Shown piece by piece: positions 10,339 to 21,007 of a stretch of 64,000 nucleotides of DNA (positions are counted from its first letter, which is position 1; every line of letters begins with the position of its first letter). The DNA comes from Chondrus crispus (taxonomy: Eukaryota > Rhodophyta > Florideophyceae > Gigartinales > Gigartinaceae), in assembly GCF_000350225.1 (NCBI RefSeq), contig NW_005178701.1, positions 274,746 through 338,745 of the forward strand, in the 5' to 3' direction. The translations under genes were made by a program, and so were the position numbers. The notes below the pieces were generated by a model, which was not told where the DNA came from, did no database searches, and saw only the letters and a list, made by a program, of their open reading frames with translations.

Positions 10339-11646
10339 ATGGCGACTGATGATGCCATGGATGTCGAGTCTGCAACCCATGGGCTATATATGGATGTAGA
10401 GCGACACCCTTCCCCTCAAAACCCACCCGTTTCGCCCTCCCCAGCTTCCCTCAATACCTCCACCCCTGACGTTTCCAGAAATCCCACCGCTCCCTACGAT
10501 CCAACCCCACCTCCCGACTTCTCTCAAGCCGTCTCCCTTGCCCGTCGTGCCGTCGTTGCGTTTCTTAAAGAATCTACAGCAGAAGAAATCATTCCAGAGG
10601 CTTCTCGTGTTGCCCTTATTGACTCTACCCTCACGTTGAAACATGCTTTCCGTGCTTTGGTCGAAAATGGTGCGTCATGCAAACGACATGCATCGTTTAT
10701 CTAATCCATCGGCGATAGAGCAACCGAAATACTTACTCATGTTTCTCTCTTGCATCCATCCCTTTACAATCAAAATACAGGTGTCAAAGCGGCCCCGGTT
10801 ATCAATATCTCCTCGCAAGAGCTATGTGGTACCCTCTCGGTTTCCGACATTTTAGATGCTCTCCTTGGAGTCTACTATTCGCGATCATCGGAAGGTGTGG
10901 TGCCTGATCTGTCGGAGGGGCTAGACGACTACACCGTGCGGAGCTGGCATGCGCAACAGAGCCGCGACCATTCGCACGATGACTCTAGCGCAACCCGTCC
11001 TTTCACATACGCCCTTTCGGAAGGCACTTTGTTTGACGCCGTCCGCATTATGCGTGACTCAAAGGTGTTGTATCTTCCAATCCTCTCAAACGAGCACATG
11101 CCATTGCACGCATTGGAGCATTGGCGTGTCATGCGCTTTCTACATCGCCATTTTACTGCAAGGGATGGTTTTGGAATGGGTGTTGCAAATTCCGCTGCCT
11201 CCGACCCAAGACACGCCACACGGCTATTTACTCTGACGCTCTCCCAGCTCAATTTGGGCACTTATCGCAACTTGATCACAATCCCCCCATCAACACCGCT
11301 TCTCCGTGGTTTGCAGATATTACAACAGCATGATCTTTTCGCCGTCCCAGTCGTCAATGAGCGCAATCAACTTGTGGAGGTGTACGGCCGTGCAGATGCA
11401 GCACTTCTAGCAAGCGGTGGATGCGATGGAAATACGTTGCAGCACTCTATTATGGATGTGCTGCGAAATATTCGCCGAGGAAGGCCATTCGTTGGAGTGA
11501 CATGTGCCAGGGAAGACATGCTGGGCACCGTCTTTGAGCGCTTTGAGCGAACGGGCGTGCAAAGGATGTACGTTATAGGTTCATCGGGTGTGGAAGGAGT
11601 GGTTTCACTGGTCACTTTACTTCGCTACTTCTTGCAGGGATTTTAG
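10339..11646 (+). CDS. SNF4: AMPK gamma subunit (SNF4-like), two exons
   Basis: Exon 1 is 10339-10669 and exon 2 is 10781-11646. The 111-bp intron has GTGCGT and ACAG ends, and removing it joins ALVENG to VKAAPVINI in frame, which is the conserved AMPK gamma junction (ALVTNGVRAAP). Four CBS repeats follow in order: FLKESTAEEIIPEAS (first), the VRIMRDSKVLYLPI region (second), LGTYRNLITI with FAVPVVNERNQLVEVYG (third), and the FERTGVQRMYVIG region (fourth). The product is the nucleotide-sensing regulatory subunit of the SNF1/AMPK complex. ATG 10339 (CCCATGG context) is chosen because the upstream open frame to 9997 looks like untranslated leader. The N-terminal ~70 residues are low-complexity Ser/Pro/Thr and the second CBS has a loop rich in His and Asp. 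Confidence 0.88.
10670..10780 (+). other. Intron in SNF4
   Basis: GT at 10670 and AG at 10779-10780, with a C/T-rich stretch before the acceptor. Joining the flanking exons restores a conserved AMPK gamma motif. Confidence 0.88.
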
Positions 11647-12739
11647 ATGGCTTCAGGACGGCGTTGTCCGAGCTGCTTTCACGAGAGTGATGCGAAATTG
11701 CCACCTCAGAAAGTCTTGACAGCTCTATGGCCTAGCACTTTTTCTCCTACCAGACGGATTCTACGATTTCAACCGCCCTTTTCTTGCACTTACGCCATAT
11801 TCACATCTTTCCAGATGTGGAAGCCTCAGTTATTTAATTGCAATTACACAGGGTACGCGCAGTAGACTTCACTGCGTGAGCAGGCATGATATTCAAAACA
11901 ACGACGCATGGTATGATGTAATATTCTGTATATCGACAAATCCCATTGAACTTGAAGTGCAGACGCAGTCGACGCAAAGTGGCAACCTAGTTTGAGGTAC
12001 TTAAATCCCCTTCGATGAAGTTGTTTGGAGGCCGACGAAAGATCTCTACATTTCTACGTGGTTTTAGATCGGCCCACTACTCACTCTTCGTTATTGCCGA
12101 TGAGACAAGTTTCAAGATCACATGATCTTTCCTGCGTCCAAACGATTCCCAATGAGCGAACCCTTTTGTTCATTGCTAGCAAATTATCTGCTGATTCCAA
12201 TGGAACCGAACGTGGCGTTGAGGATAATGTTCCTATGAACCATACCTATTGAGATAAATAGAGGACAAATGAGACTGAGAAATTAATCTGAGAAGGGCCT
12301 TGTAGTTGGCGCCCAACCAATTTCTTCGCTATATGTATTTGGACCCTCGTCCCGCGCTTGGTCCAACTTGAACAAGTGCTGTCTGAAGGTTTCTCGGGCG
12401 GGCCTAATGACTGAGGAAGGCAAAGGGCCGTGGCAATGTCCAAATATACGTCAATGGCAAGGCCGACACGGCTGAATAATCGCTTTGCGTGCGATGATCG
12501 CGACCATCTATCTTGTACAAAAGCGGTGGCATGTCATGGAATGAAACGTAGTCCTTCGACAGCAGGGGAATGCTCTTTTGGTAGGGCAATTTAAATTGTG
12601 TTGACCAAATCGGGATTTTGTGACACACAAACGGCGCGTTGTGCACACACAACGCGCCGTTCTCGGACGGGCGACCCCATGCTAGGTTAAATGTGTATCG
12701 CACAAATGTCAAAATGTGCGCGCGTACAATCCAAATTTA
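11647..12739. other. Intergenic region between SNF4 and the pogo element
   Basis: No gene recognised. It contains the hairpin at 12630-12661 near its right end. Confidence 0.5.
12630..12661. repeat. Perfect 14-bp inverted repeat with 4-nt loop
   Basis: AACGGCGCGTTGTG, loop CACA, then the exact reverse complement. It lies about 80 bp outside the left end of the pogo-like element. Confidence 0.85.
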
Positions 12740-13017
12740 CTGTAACCATTCCCCTTTTAATTCGACAAATTTCTGCTAATTCGACAAGCCTCAAGGTACA
12801 GTGCAATCCCACATTCACATTCAGAGCCCCGGGAACATTGGAGTTCCAGCGCCATATCTCTTGTTGCACCGAAACACGAATTGATTCTCGCGTTTTTACT
12901 CAACGATCAGAATGCGGGCACTTTATAACGGTAGACTCATGACTGTGTTTCAGATTCGCCCTATATGTTTTCCCGCAACTGCATCTCATAATCTGCGTTG
13001 GGATCTTTAGCAGCACC

Positions 13018-14113
13018 ATGGCTGATGAATACCGCCGCCTGCAGGAGGCAATATTTGATAGATTTGAAAGCACAACACCATGGGGTAGGCTCGCCACTAA
13101 GTACAGAGTCGGCAGTGAAATTATTCGCCGGTCCTACGATTTCTGGAGTGCTGAATATCCTGAGTCTCAGCCTCAATCATCGAATGACATACATTTTGTT
13201 CGTCGATCGCCAGGCCGACCCTGCACGCTGAAATTTGAAGAAGAGAAGGTGATCACAGATGCTATAACACAATATGCTGAAAACAACACACCGCTTTCTC
13301 GCTCTGGTGTGAGGGACTTGGTGCAAGATTATGTTGAGATGCTATCAATTGCGCGTCAACAGCAAGTCAATTTCACCGAAAATAGGCCATCCGACAGCTG
13401 GATAGCTGATTTTATGGTTCGTCACAATCTTCAATGCACTTCTGTCCAAATCATCGAGGATAAACGTGTGAATGCTGTCTCATCGAAGAACATCACTGAA
13501 TATCCAGCACGTGTTCAATCGGCAATGGACAGGTATCATATCAAGGAAGCAAGATTTATTTTCAGCACTGACCAGTCCCGAGCCTCGCTCTACCGCATGG
13601 CGGGTCGCAGTCTACGTAAGGGTGTGACTGAGAGTGGTGCGGAAAAGGTGGTTCAACTGTCCGTGAAGACAAAGGGTAACCTTGATCACGTTACAATTAT
13701 GTCGGTTGTTTCGGCCGCTGGCGTTGCTTACAAACCTGCCCTCGTGTATTCCTGGAAGCTTGCTCATTATCGGAAGGTTAATGGTCAGAAACAGCCTCTG
13801 CATTCAGTTCTCCCACCATGCTACCTCTATCAGCGAGACCCTGCAGGAGTAGATTCTGCTATATTTTACGATTGGGCGCAAGGATTTCTTTCGGAGACAG
13901 AATGTTTGAGGCAGAACAACAACCAGCGAACCTTGTTAGTGCTGGATAGTTACAGGGCACACGTCCAGTACCGATCCCTGAAGATGCTTGGCGATAACAA
14001 CGTTGTAGTTTTAGCGTTGCCTGCGCACACATTCCATGTAAGCCAGCCGCTTGATGTATCAGTGTTTGGTGCGTACAAGTCTTATCTGCAAGAAGAGTTG
14101 CACAGGGCCTCTC
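13018..14113 (+). pseudogene. Pogo/Tigger-like DDE transposase, 5' part (interrupted)
   Basis: Starts with ATG 13018. The N-terminal ~130 residues hold helix-turn-helix segments typical of CENP-B-like DNA binding (WGRLATKYRVGSEIIRRSYDFW; SWIADFMVRHNL). The catalytic core has D in IFSTDQSRASL, D in LLVLDSYRAH and D in QPLDVSVFGAYKSYL, the DDE_1 pattern. The gene is cut after codon ~365 by the gypsy-1 insertion at 14114. Its continuation begins at 25115. The transposase would cut and rejoin the element's terminal repeats, but this copy is dead. Confidence 0.88.
14109..14113. repeat. Left target-site duplication of gypsy-1 (CTCTC)
   Basis: CTCTC occurs directly before the 5-prime-most LTR base and again at 25110-25114 directly after the other LTR. 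Removing the element and one copy rejoins the transposase in frame. Confidence 0.92.
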
Positions 14114-14721
14114 TGTGGTACAACTCTCCTCAAACCCTAGCGGGCGAGAGGCTCGGAGGATGAGCCGAGGGAGCTCGCGACGCGAGACGCGCGGCGCGCG
14201 GTTACCGAACGGTCGGACTTGCGAAAAGGGAGTGGCACACTGGCCGGTTACGCGCAGTCGTCCCGAGGTGCTAGATCGGAGACGACCGGTAACGGGTTAG
14301 AAGCCAACGCGCGAGAGAATACCGAAACGGTAGTAGGTAGGCGCGAAGGGGAGGGGGGCAAGTCTGCCCCCCGGGTTTACTGCGAGGACGGTGTCCAGGT
14401 CTTAACCCCTCAGAGGGACGCCCGGGACACCTGTCCAATACAGTACCTGTCACTTACTGTGGACCAGGTGCTGTATGCGATTGAAAATCTAGCGCCGTCA
14501 TTACACTACCGCACGAATCCTCACACTACGCGCTTGCATTACACTGCGCGCGCATTATCCCCACACAGTTCCTTACACTACACGTGTACCCAGGCGTACA
14601 CCTGTCACTTGCTGCGCCCGTTCGGTAATCATGCGTATTACACGTGGGCCACGGTGCCCCGTGCCCGCTGCGCGCGGCCGCTCCTACTGTACACCGACCG
14701 CGGATCGGTCGTTGTACCACA
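14114..14721 (-). repeat. Gypsy-1 LTR (3' LTR in pol orientation)
   Basis: Direct repeat of 24502-25109. Perfect 11-bp inverted ends TGTGGTACAAC/GTTGTACCACA. A hairpin-forming GGGGGGCA...TGCCCCCC lies at about 14352-14372. Confidence 0.95.
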
Positions 14722-14876
14722 GACCCCCTTCCTTATCTGTCGCCACATCCTCGTGGCGACCACATTTCCTTCCCAGCGGTCCCCTCGATCTCTTCCACAA
14801 CCTGTGCGTGCGATGACCGGACGGAAGCCTCTTCGCGCGGACGAGCACGCCTCGTGGCTCTTCACCGACCTGACCG

Positions 14877-14884
14877 TATATAAG
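14877..14884 (+). promoter_or_regulatory. TATA box for the large antisense gene of gypsy-1
   Basis: TATATAAG lies on plus just inside the element. The following ~140 bases to ATG 15050 become C/A-rich and nearly G-free, as in a leader. The site is inferred from sequence only. Confidence 0.45.
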
Positions 14885-15049
14885 TCGGGTATATCGTCCG
14901 ATTCGGATAGCGCGGCTTCTGTCTCCTCCCACGCGAACCCCCCAGAACCACCAACTCCAACACAGCACTCCCCCACACTTCACCAACAATCCTCCAATCC
15001 TTCCCCAGACGACGACATTCCTTTATCCCAACTCTTCCCACGACCGACC

Positions 15050-16759
15050 ATGGACCACAGCAACACCCCCGTTGACGCGCTTCCGATCGGTGCGCCGTCG
15101 AGCCCCGGGAGGGCTCCGGCGTTACCCGGGTCGACTCCCGCGTTTCAGCCGCAGCGCGCTCGCCGCGGCGGGACAGAGTCGACCACCAATTTGGCCGAGC
15201 CCGCGACGCGCTCACGAGCTGATGCGTCCGATCCGGTCGCTGCGCCACCGATAGAAGAACGACCGACCTGGCCCTCGCCGCTGCCCTCCGAGGGCGTGGC
15301 TCCAAGGACGGTGGAGGCGGGTCCGGCGTACCCCGCGGTACTGCCCCCGCCTCCCATGTCGCCGCTGCCTGCCGCGGGCACGGCGTCGCCAAGAGCCGAT
15401 TTCGGTACTGTGCGCGAGACGCTGGCACCGCCGGCTGTCCTGCTCTCGCCGCGAGCCGAGCGGGGGTCGGCGCTATCGCTCGGGCGGGCCTTCACGACCC
15501 CCAGCGCGCCGAATTGGCTGAGAAGTGGCGTCAAGTCCGTCCGGTCGCTGCTGCCCGGGTCCTCGATGGACCACCGGCGGCGGCGAGCCCGGCGACGCGC
15601 TTCCGGTCGCAAGCCTCCGATGACGGTCGACGAATACGTGCAGCGCCGCCTCTTGGACTCGGCGTGATTCCAGGCAGTCCCTGCGAATCATGCCATCGTG
15701 ACTCCGTCCGGGCGGGGTAGCGTGGCGCAGCAGAATCGAGCGGGCGCTTGGCAGGCCCGATGGCGACACGTGCCGTGCCGTACACCCGCCGCGAGTGGCA
15801 GCGACTTGCTCTACGTCCGGTGCGGTGGCGAGGAGCGGTACCACGTCACGCTCCTCAACCTATTCGGTCGGTACAGGCGCTACGATGGCGTCGTGCCGGA
15901 CATCCGCTTGGTGGCCTTCCCGCGCCCTTTCGACAACTGGTACAGCATCGCGGACCGCGGCCGGTGGGGCGAGGACGCTGCGCGGGAGAGTCGGCTGCGC
16001 TGGCGCCGTGCAGATGACTTCTTCCACATGTGGCACAACACCGAGTTTTTCTCAGTGCCCAGCGCAGCGCGGCGAGGCCTGTATCCTTCGCTCCCTCCAG
16101 ACTGGCCGGACCTCGAGGCACCGGAGCACCTTTGCGTGCCGACGCCGAGTGCGATGGCCTACGTCGCGGCGCATTGGTTGCCGCGCGGTCGAGCGGAGTC
16201 AGCCGAAACGGAACGTACGCGCACGCTTGTGCGAGCGATCGTCTTGTCCGAATGGGCGGTGCTCGCGTTGTTGTGCTTCCTTCGGGCTGCCCGCGAGGGG
16301 TTGCCGTTCTTCACGAGGTGCCCCGACCCCCGGTTGGCTGCGAGGCGAGACGAGCCGCTCGGTGAGCGCGGCGTGCTCTTCCGCCTCTCGGTGGGGCTGA
16401 TTGCCCTCATCCGTTCGGTCGGCGTCAAGGAAATCCTCGACGGTACCGCGTACGACGCGGCGCGCGCGGAACAGCTACTGACCTTCACGGCAAGTCTGGA
16501 CTGGACCGGCCGGCCGGGCTTCGTATGGTTCAGCTGGGCCCGCGGCTGCGCGTTAGACATGCCGCCTTGGGTCAGCGACGAAGCGGGCGCGGTCGGCGAC
16601 GACGCGGCATACGGAACCGTTGAAGCGGAAGGCGTTTACGAGGCACCGGCCGATGACGGTGGTGGGTCCTCGCTCGCGATCGCTGCCGATACGGTGGCGC
16701 CTGTCGCTACGCCCGCGCTACCCGCTCCCGAAGGGTCCACTCGTGTGGGCTCCATCTAG
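15050..16759 (+). pseudogene. Large antisense gene of gypsy-1 (proline-rich plus 'FVWF' domain), one internal stop
   Basis: One plus-strand frame runs from 15050 (ACCATGG) to 16759, broken only by TGA at 15665-15667; 570 codons. The part after the stop has no ATG of its own near its start, which favours a single gene with a nonsense change. Residues ~1-200 are Pro/Ser/Ala-rich and disordered, ending in a basic run (DHRRRRARRRASGRK). The second part (~350 aa) is folded-looking, Trp- and Leu-rich, with PRPFDNWYS, HMWHNTEFFSV and GFVWFSWARGCALDMPPW. I do not recognise the family. The frame is also open upstream through the LTR to 14219, and ATG 14813 is an alternative start. The gypsy-3 antisense frame has a similar FVWF...W..AL..P ending at the same relative place. 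Confidence 0.55.
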
Positions 16760-16852
16760 AGCGACTCGCCAAAGGGGGTCGCTCAGGAGCGGCGCGACTT
16801 AAGGCGTCCGGTCGGTAAGGCGGGATTTTCGGACCCACCCCCAGTCACTCAG

Positions 16853-16860
16853 CATATAAG
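16853..16860 (+). promoter_or_regulatory. TATA box for the small antisense gene of gypsy-1
   Basis: CATATAAG lies about 40 bp before ATG 16901, on the strand opposite to pol. Confidence 0.45.
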
Positions 16861-16900
16861 CGCGGTGACCGGGGCCGAAACCGTATCGCGACCAGCAACG

Positions 16901-17293
16901 ATGCCGAAACCTCCCACAAGTCAACCGCTCGGTCGAGTTCCCCCGGAGCGCCTCCGGGAGGAGGCCGCGCTCGCGGCACTGCAGTATGCTTGCTCCTTTG
17001 AGGGGGCGGACGCCCCCTCCTCGGTCGAGGCGGCGCTACTGCAGGCGCGCGATTGGATGCTCCGGGTTCGGCAGCTCGAGAAGACCGTCGCGGTGTTACA
17101 GGAATCCTCTGCCGCGGCGACGCGCGAGCGTGCCGAGCATCACGCAAAGTTGCGCTCCGTACAGGACGTCCTTGCGGTGGTGAGCCAACGCCTGGCGGCG
17201 CCCCCGATGTCTTCGTCGACAGTCGGGGCCTCGCGCCCCGCGCCCGACGACGTCCAACCGGCGCCCTCGGCGAAGCGCTCGCGCCACTTCTAG
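16901..17293 (+). CDS. Small antisense protein of gypsy-1, helical with KR tail
   Basis: 130 codons from ATG 16901. After a Pro-rich start, about residues 20-105 form a long Ala/Leu/Glu/Arg helix region likely to be a coiled coil (RVRQLEKTVAVLQESS). It ends SAKRSRHF, a nuclear-signal-like tail. Gypsy-2 carries a homologue on its own antisense strand (37461-38033) with matching blocks: AALAALQYACSFEG against AALRALQMECGYAG, SVEAALLQARDWM against TLAAALESARAWL, LAVVSQRLA against LAVLSEQVS, and the tail. Conservation between diverged copies suggests it is or was translated. Function unknown; a DNA- or Gag-associated regulator is only a guess. Confidence 0.65.
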   Translation: MPKPPTSQPLGRVPPERLREEAALAALQYACSFEGADAPSSVEAALLQARDWMLRVRQLEKTVAVLQESSAAATRERAEHHAKLRSVQDVLAVVSQRLAAPPMSSSTVGASRPAPDDVQPAPSAKRSRHF

Positions 17294-17651
17294 ACACCGG
17301 CTTGCCGAGCGTCTCCTCCCTTACGTAGTACAGTAGGGGCATTGCCCGGATTAAACGAAACCGATTATCGGTGCTCTTCTTCCTCGCCAACTTGCGCAAT
17401 TAAATCGTACTTCGGGCTACGCTTCCCCCCCTCCTAAGGTAAATAAAAATCGTAGCCGGGTTCCGCGAACGGTATTGCACGCGCGCGGGCGAGACGGAGC
17501 CGATGGCACCGACACTGGAAAACCGCAAATCGGACGGCTTTGGGCCGGAAACCATCGATGGACGTCGCCCCCTTGTCGGTTTGATCCTGTAGCGGTGCGC
17601 GTGCGAACACGAGCGTCCGAGCGGTTCGGTGTGAAGCCGCGAAGCGTCGCG

Positions 17652-20600
17652 TTATGCCTGCGTAGGTTCTCCGCGTTGGCGCGTGCGCCAATACCGATCG
17701 ATAAACGGTTGCGGGAGCCCATCGGCGGGCTCGTAGGTGTCGTCCGAAGCGGTATATCCATACCAGCGGACCTTGTACTGTATCCCGCCCCGCGCGGTAC
17801 GGTGTCCGACGATGCGGTCAACGACGTACTCCGCGCTCGGGGCGGCTGCGGGGACTTCCGATTCGGTCGACGCTGCGGGGGTGACGATATCCCCCGGCCC
17901 GCGTGGCATCCTCGTCACGCGGTCGATGCTCACGCGATTCTCCACGCCGTCCTGTTCGATCAGGACCGTGGTGTCCGTAGCGGAGCGCACGCGAAATGGA
18001 CCCTCTGTCTTGGGTAGAAGCTTGACAGAGAGGTCGTCCGTATCGGTCGGACTTCGCGCATGCGCGTGGCGCTCGACGCTTGTCAACGGACGTGGCGGGC
18101 GGTCCACGTACACGAAGTCGCCCGCCTTGACGACCGGCCGAAAGCGGACCTTCTTGTCGAAATTGTCCTTGTACCGCTTTTGCGAAGCGGTAAGTTTCGT
18201 CCGTGCGCGGTCGAGAGCGTCGCGGAGCTTGCGCAGCGTGTCCCTCTTGTACTGTACCGGGGTACGCGGGTTCTCTAGATGGGTCCCCGCGCCCTGCGGT
18301 ACAGTTCCGGGAAGGATCAATCCGGACGGTGGCCGCGTCAACACCAGGTCGAACGGAGTGGTCTCCGTCGACCGGTGGACCTGCGTATTGTACGCAAAGG
18401 TCAGCGGCTGCACGTAGTCGTCCCAATCGCGCTGGTGCTCCTCCACGTAATGTCGGAGACGTTGCACCAGCGTGCGATTGAACCGTTCGGTCTGCCCATT
18501 CGTCTGGGGGTGGTAGGCCGTCGTGAGATAATGCCTCACCCCCAGGAGTGCGCATACCGCATCGAAGAATTTAGCAGCGAACTGCGGACCGTTATCGGTG
18601 AGCACGTAGCGCGGCGCTCCGTAGACGTAGACCCAGTTGTCTAGGAACGCATTAGCGACGACCGAAGCGGTGGTGGTCCGTAGCGGTATGCTGCGCGTAA
18701 GCTTGGAAAACCGATCCGTAATAACCAGCACGTGTTGGTTCCCGTGCGCGGTCTTGGGCAGCGGGCCCAGGAGGTCCATCGCGACAAACTCCATGGGGCC
18801 CGCCGCGGGGAACAGCTTGAGATCCTTCTGGTTCTTGACAGGCGTCCCGCGGGTAGCAGCGCACGACGCGCACTTCCGTACGGTCGCAAACGCATCGTTG
18901 GCCATGTGTGGCCAGTAGTACTCCCTTGGCAGGGTGTAGTACATGCGCGTTCCCCCCGGATGACCGGCTAACCTCGGATGGTGTGCAAGGTACAGTACCC
19001 GGGGGCGTAACCGATTCGGTACCACGCGTTGTAGGGTCCCATCTAGCGGGGACTTCCTTACAAGGAAACCGTAGCGGTCGACGTCAAACTTAGAATTAGG
19101 CTCTCCGACCGTGTCGGCAGCGACGCGACAGATCGCGTCGTCCGCCTGCTCGCGTAGGAAATCCTCAACCGAGATGGACGCCACGTCGCGTTCCTCGGGA
19201 GTTACCGCGAGCGCGTGAAATCCGTCCGGACGGTCTTGTGTCGGGTCCCAGTGCACCTTGTCCAGGAGGGGCTCGCTGTCTTCCTGCGACTGGACAACGA
19301 GGCACGGGACCTCGTCATCGACCGGAGCGGTGTCTCCGCCATCGGTGCGTAGGCGCGAGACGCCGTCCGCGAGTTGGTGCTTGACGCCCGGGCGGTACTT
19401 TACGCCGTAGTCGTACTCCGCCAAGCGTAGGCGCCAGCGTGCGAGCCGGCCGGAACTGTCCGCCAGATTGAGGACCCAGCGCAGGGCCTCATGATCTGTG
19501 CGGAGATTAAACGTGCTTCCGTACAGGTACGGCCGTAGCGTGAGAATGCTCCACACTACGGCCAAGCATTCCTTCTCTGTGGTCGTATAGTTGCGTTCCG
19601 CGTCTGTTAGCGCGCGGCTCCAGTATCCGATCGGTAGGCGACACCCGTCGGTCTGCTCCTGTAAAAGGGCGCAGCCCACTTGGTGTCCGCACGCGTCGGT
19701 GTCCAGCGTGTACTTCTGACCGTAACGGGGCAACGCGAGGATTGGCGGTGACACGAGGCGCTTCTTCAGCGCCTCAAATGTTTCGTATTCCGAATCGGAT
19801 AGGACCCCGAACTCGAAGGGCTGATTCTTGCCGGTCTTCCGATTAAGCGGTGCGGCGATCTTCGCGAAGCCCTTGACGAATCTCCTGTAGACATTACACA
19901 TACCGAGAAAGGACCGTAGCTCCGTTTGGTTAGTTGGCGCGCGCGCCCGCTCGATCGCGACAACGTTGCGACGCTCAACCTCCAGCCGTCCCGGTCGGAT
20001 AACATGACCCAGGTAGGTAACCGACGTATCGAAAAACGCGCACTTCGATAGTTTTAGCGATACGCCGGCGTCTTGTAGCAAGCGTAGTACCTCGCGCACG
20101 TGTGCCATATGTTCCGTAACGGTTCGCGAGTAGACAATGACGTCATCAAGGTAGACCAACGCGGTCTCCCATTTCACGCGGGACAGGATGATGTCGACCG
20201 CTCGTTGAAATGTCGCGGGCGCGTTTTTGAGACCGAACGGCATGCGTAGAAAGCGGTAGAGGCCCGAATGCGACGCGAACTTTGTTTTATCGCGGTCCTC
20301 CTCGGCGATCTCCACCTGCCAATACCCGCTATTACAGTCTAGCGTGGTAAAGACAGTGGCATCGCCGAGCGAGTCGATACATTCGTCCATGCGCGGTAGT
20401 GGGTAGGAGTCGCGAACCGTAACGGCGTTTAGCTTGCGGTAGTCCACGCAGAACCGCATGGTCCCGTCCTTTTTAGGGACGAAGACCACGGGGCTCGCCC
20501 ACTCGGCCGATGTCGGTTCGATGACTCCCGCGCGCAGCATGCGGTCGATTTCCTTCTTCTCCTTCTCGCGCGCGATGGGTCCGGCTCGGTAGGGTGCTTG

Positions 20601-20999
20601 GTAGATCGGCTTCGCACCGGGCTTCAGCTCGATGCGATGCTTCGTAACATCGATCTTACCCAAGTGGCCGGACCACATGTCCTTGAACTCGGACAGCATG
20701 TCCATAATTCCCGACCGGACGGTACTGTCTTCTGCACCAATATGGACGTCTTCTTCCCACGAGCGGGTCTTCTCCGCGTCCGTATCGGTCCGCTCATCCG
20801 CGTTAGCGGGATTGCCACTGTGGGCGTCGTCCGTTTCCGGGTCTTCCCGTCGCGCGTATCCTTCCGTAGCGGTGGAGGATTGTCTTCTGCTATCGTCCGT
20901 AACTGGTTGTTCACGTCGCGCCTGTTCCTCCGTAGCGGTCGAGGAATTATTTTTGTTCCCTCCCCCTTCCTTAGCGTCGGCCTCTCCGGGGACCGGCAC
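17652..20999 (-). CDS. Gypsy-1 Pol: RT, RNase H, integrase, chromodomain
   Basis: 1115 codons. RT spans about 160-340, with FCVDYRKLNAVT and the polymerase box YLDD at ~283-286. RNase H spans about 430-560 (DTDACGHQVG, TEKECLAVVW, RTDHEALRW). Integrase has HPRLAGHPGG...CASC, then D in VAMDLLGP, D in LTDNGPQF and E in NGQTERFNRT. A chromodomain closes the protein at ~1065-1112 (YVVDRIVGHR, KVRWYGYTASDDTYEP), which would direct integration to marked chromatin. The ATG at 20999 lies just after a one-base loss that separates Pol from the protease frame; gypsy-2 is continuous here. RT-before-integrase order identifies Ty3/gypsy. Confidence 0.93.
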   Translation of the reverse strand: MPVPGEADAKEGGGNKNNSSTATEEQARREQPVTDDSRRQSSTATEGYARREDPETDDAHSGNPANADERTDTDAEKTRSWEEDVHIGAEDSTVRSGIMDMLSEFKDMWSGHLGKIDVTKHRIELKPGAKPIYQAPYRAGPIAREKEKKEIDRMLRAGVIEPTSAEWASPVVFVPKKDGTMRFCVDYRKLNAVTVRDSYPLPRMDECIDSLGDATVFTTLDCNSGYWQVEIAEEDRDKTKFASHSGLYRFLRMPFGLKNAPATFQRAVDIILSRVKWETALVYLDDVIVYSRTVTEHMAHVREVLRLLQDAGVSLKLSKCAFFDTSVTYLGHVIRPGRLEVERRNVVAIERARAPTNQTELRSFLGMCNVYRRFVKGFAKIAAPLNRKTGKNQPFEFGVLSDSEYETFEALKKRLVSPPILALPRYGQKYTLDTDACGHQVGCALLQEQTDGCRLPIGYWSRALTDAERNYTTTEKECLAVVWSILTLRPYLYGSTFNLRTDHEALRWVLNLADSSGRLARWRLRLAEYDYGVKYRPGVKHQLADGVSRLRTDGGDTAPVDDEVPCLVVQSQEDSEPLLDKVHWDPTQDRPDGFHALAVTPEERDVASISVEDFLREQADDAICRVAADTVGEPNSKFDVDRYGFLVRKSPLDGTLQRVVPNRLRPRVLYLAHHPRLAGHPGGTRMYYTLPREYYWPHMANDAFATVRKCASCAATRGTPVKNQKDLKLFPAAGPMEFVAMDLLGPLPKTAHGNQHVLVITDRFSKLTRSIPLRTTTASVVANAFLDNWVYVYGAPRYVLTDNGPQFAAKFFDAVCALLGVRHYLTTAYHPQTNGQTERFNRTLVQRLRHYVEEHQRDWDDYVQPLTFAYNTQVHRSTETTPFDLVLTRPPSGLILPGTVPQGAGTHLENPRTPVQYKRDTLRKLRDALDRARTKLTASQKRYKDNFDKKVRFRPVVKAGDFVYVDRPPRPLTSVERHAHARSPTDTDDLSVKLLPKTEGPFRVRSATDTTVLIEQDGVENRVSIDRVTRMPRGPGDIVTPAASTESEVPAAAPSAEYVVDRIVGHRTARGGIQYKVRWYGYTASDDTYEPADGLPQPFIDRYWRTRQRGEPTQA

Positions 21000-21007
21000 G
21001 CCATGTG

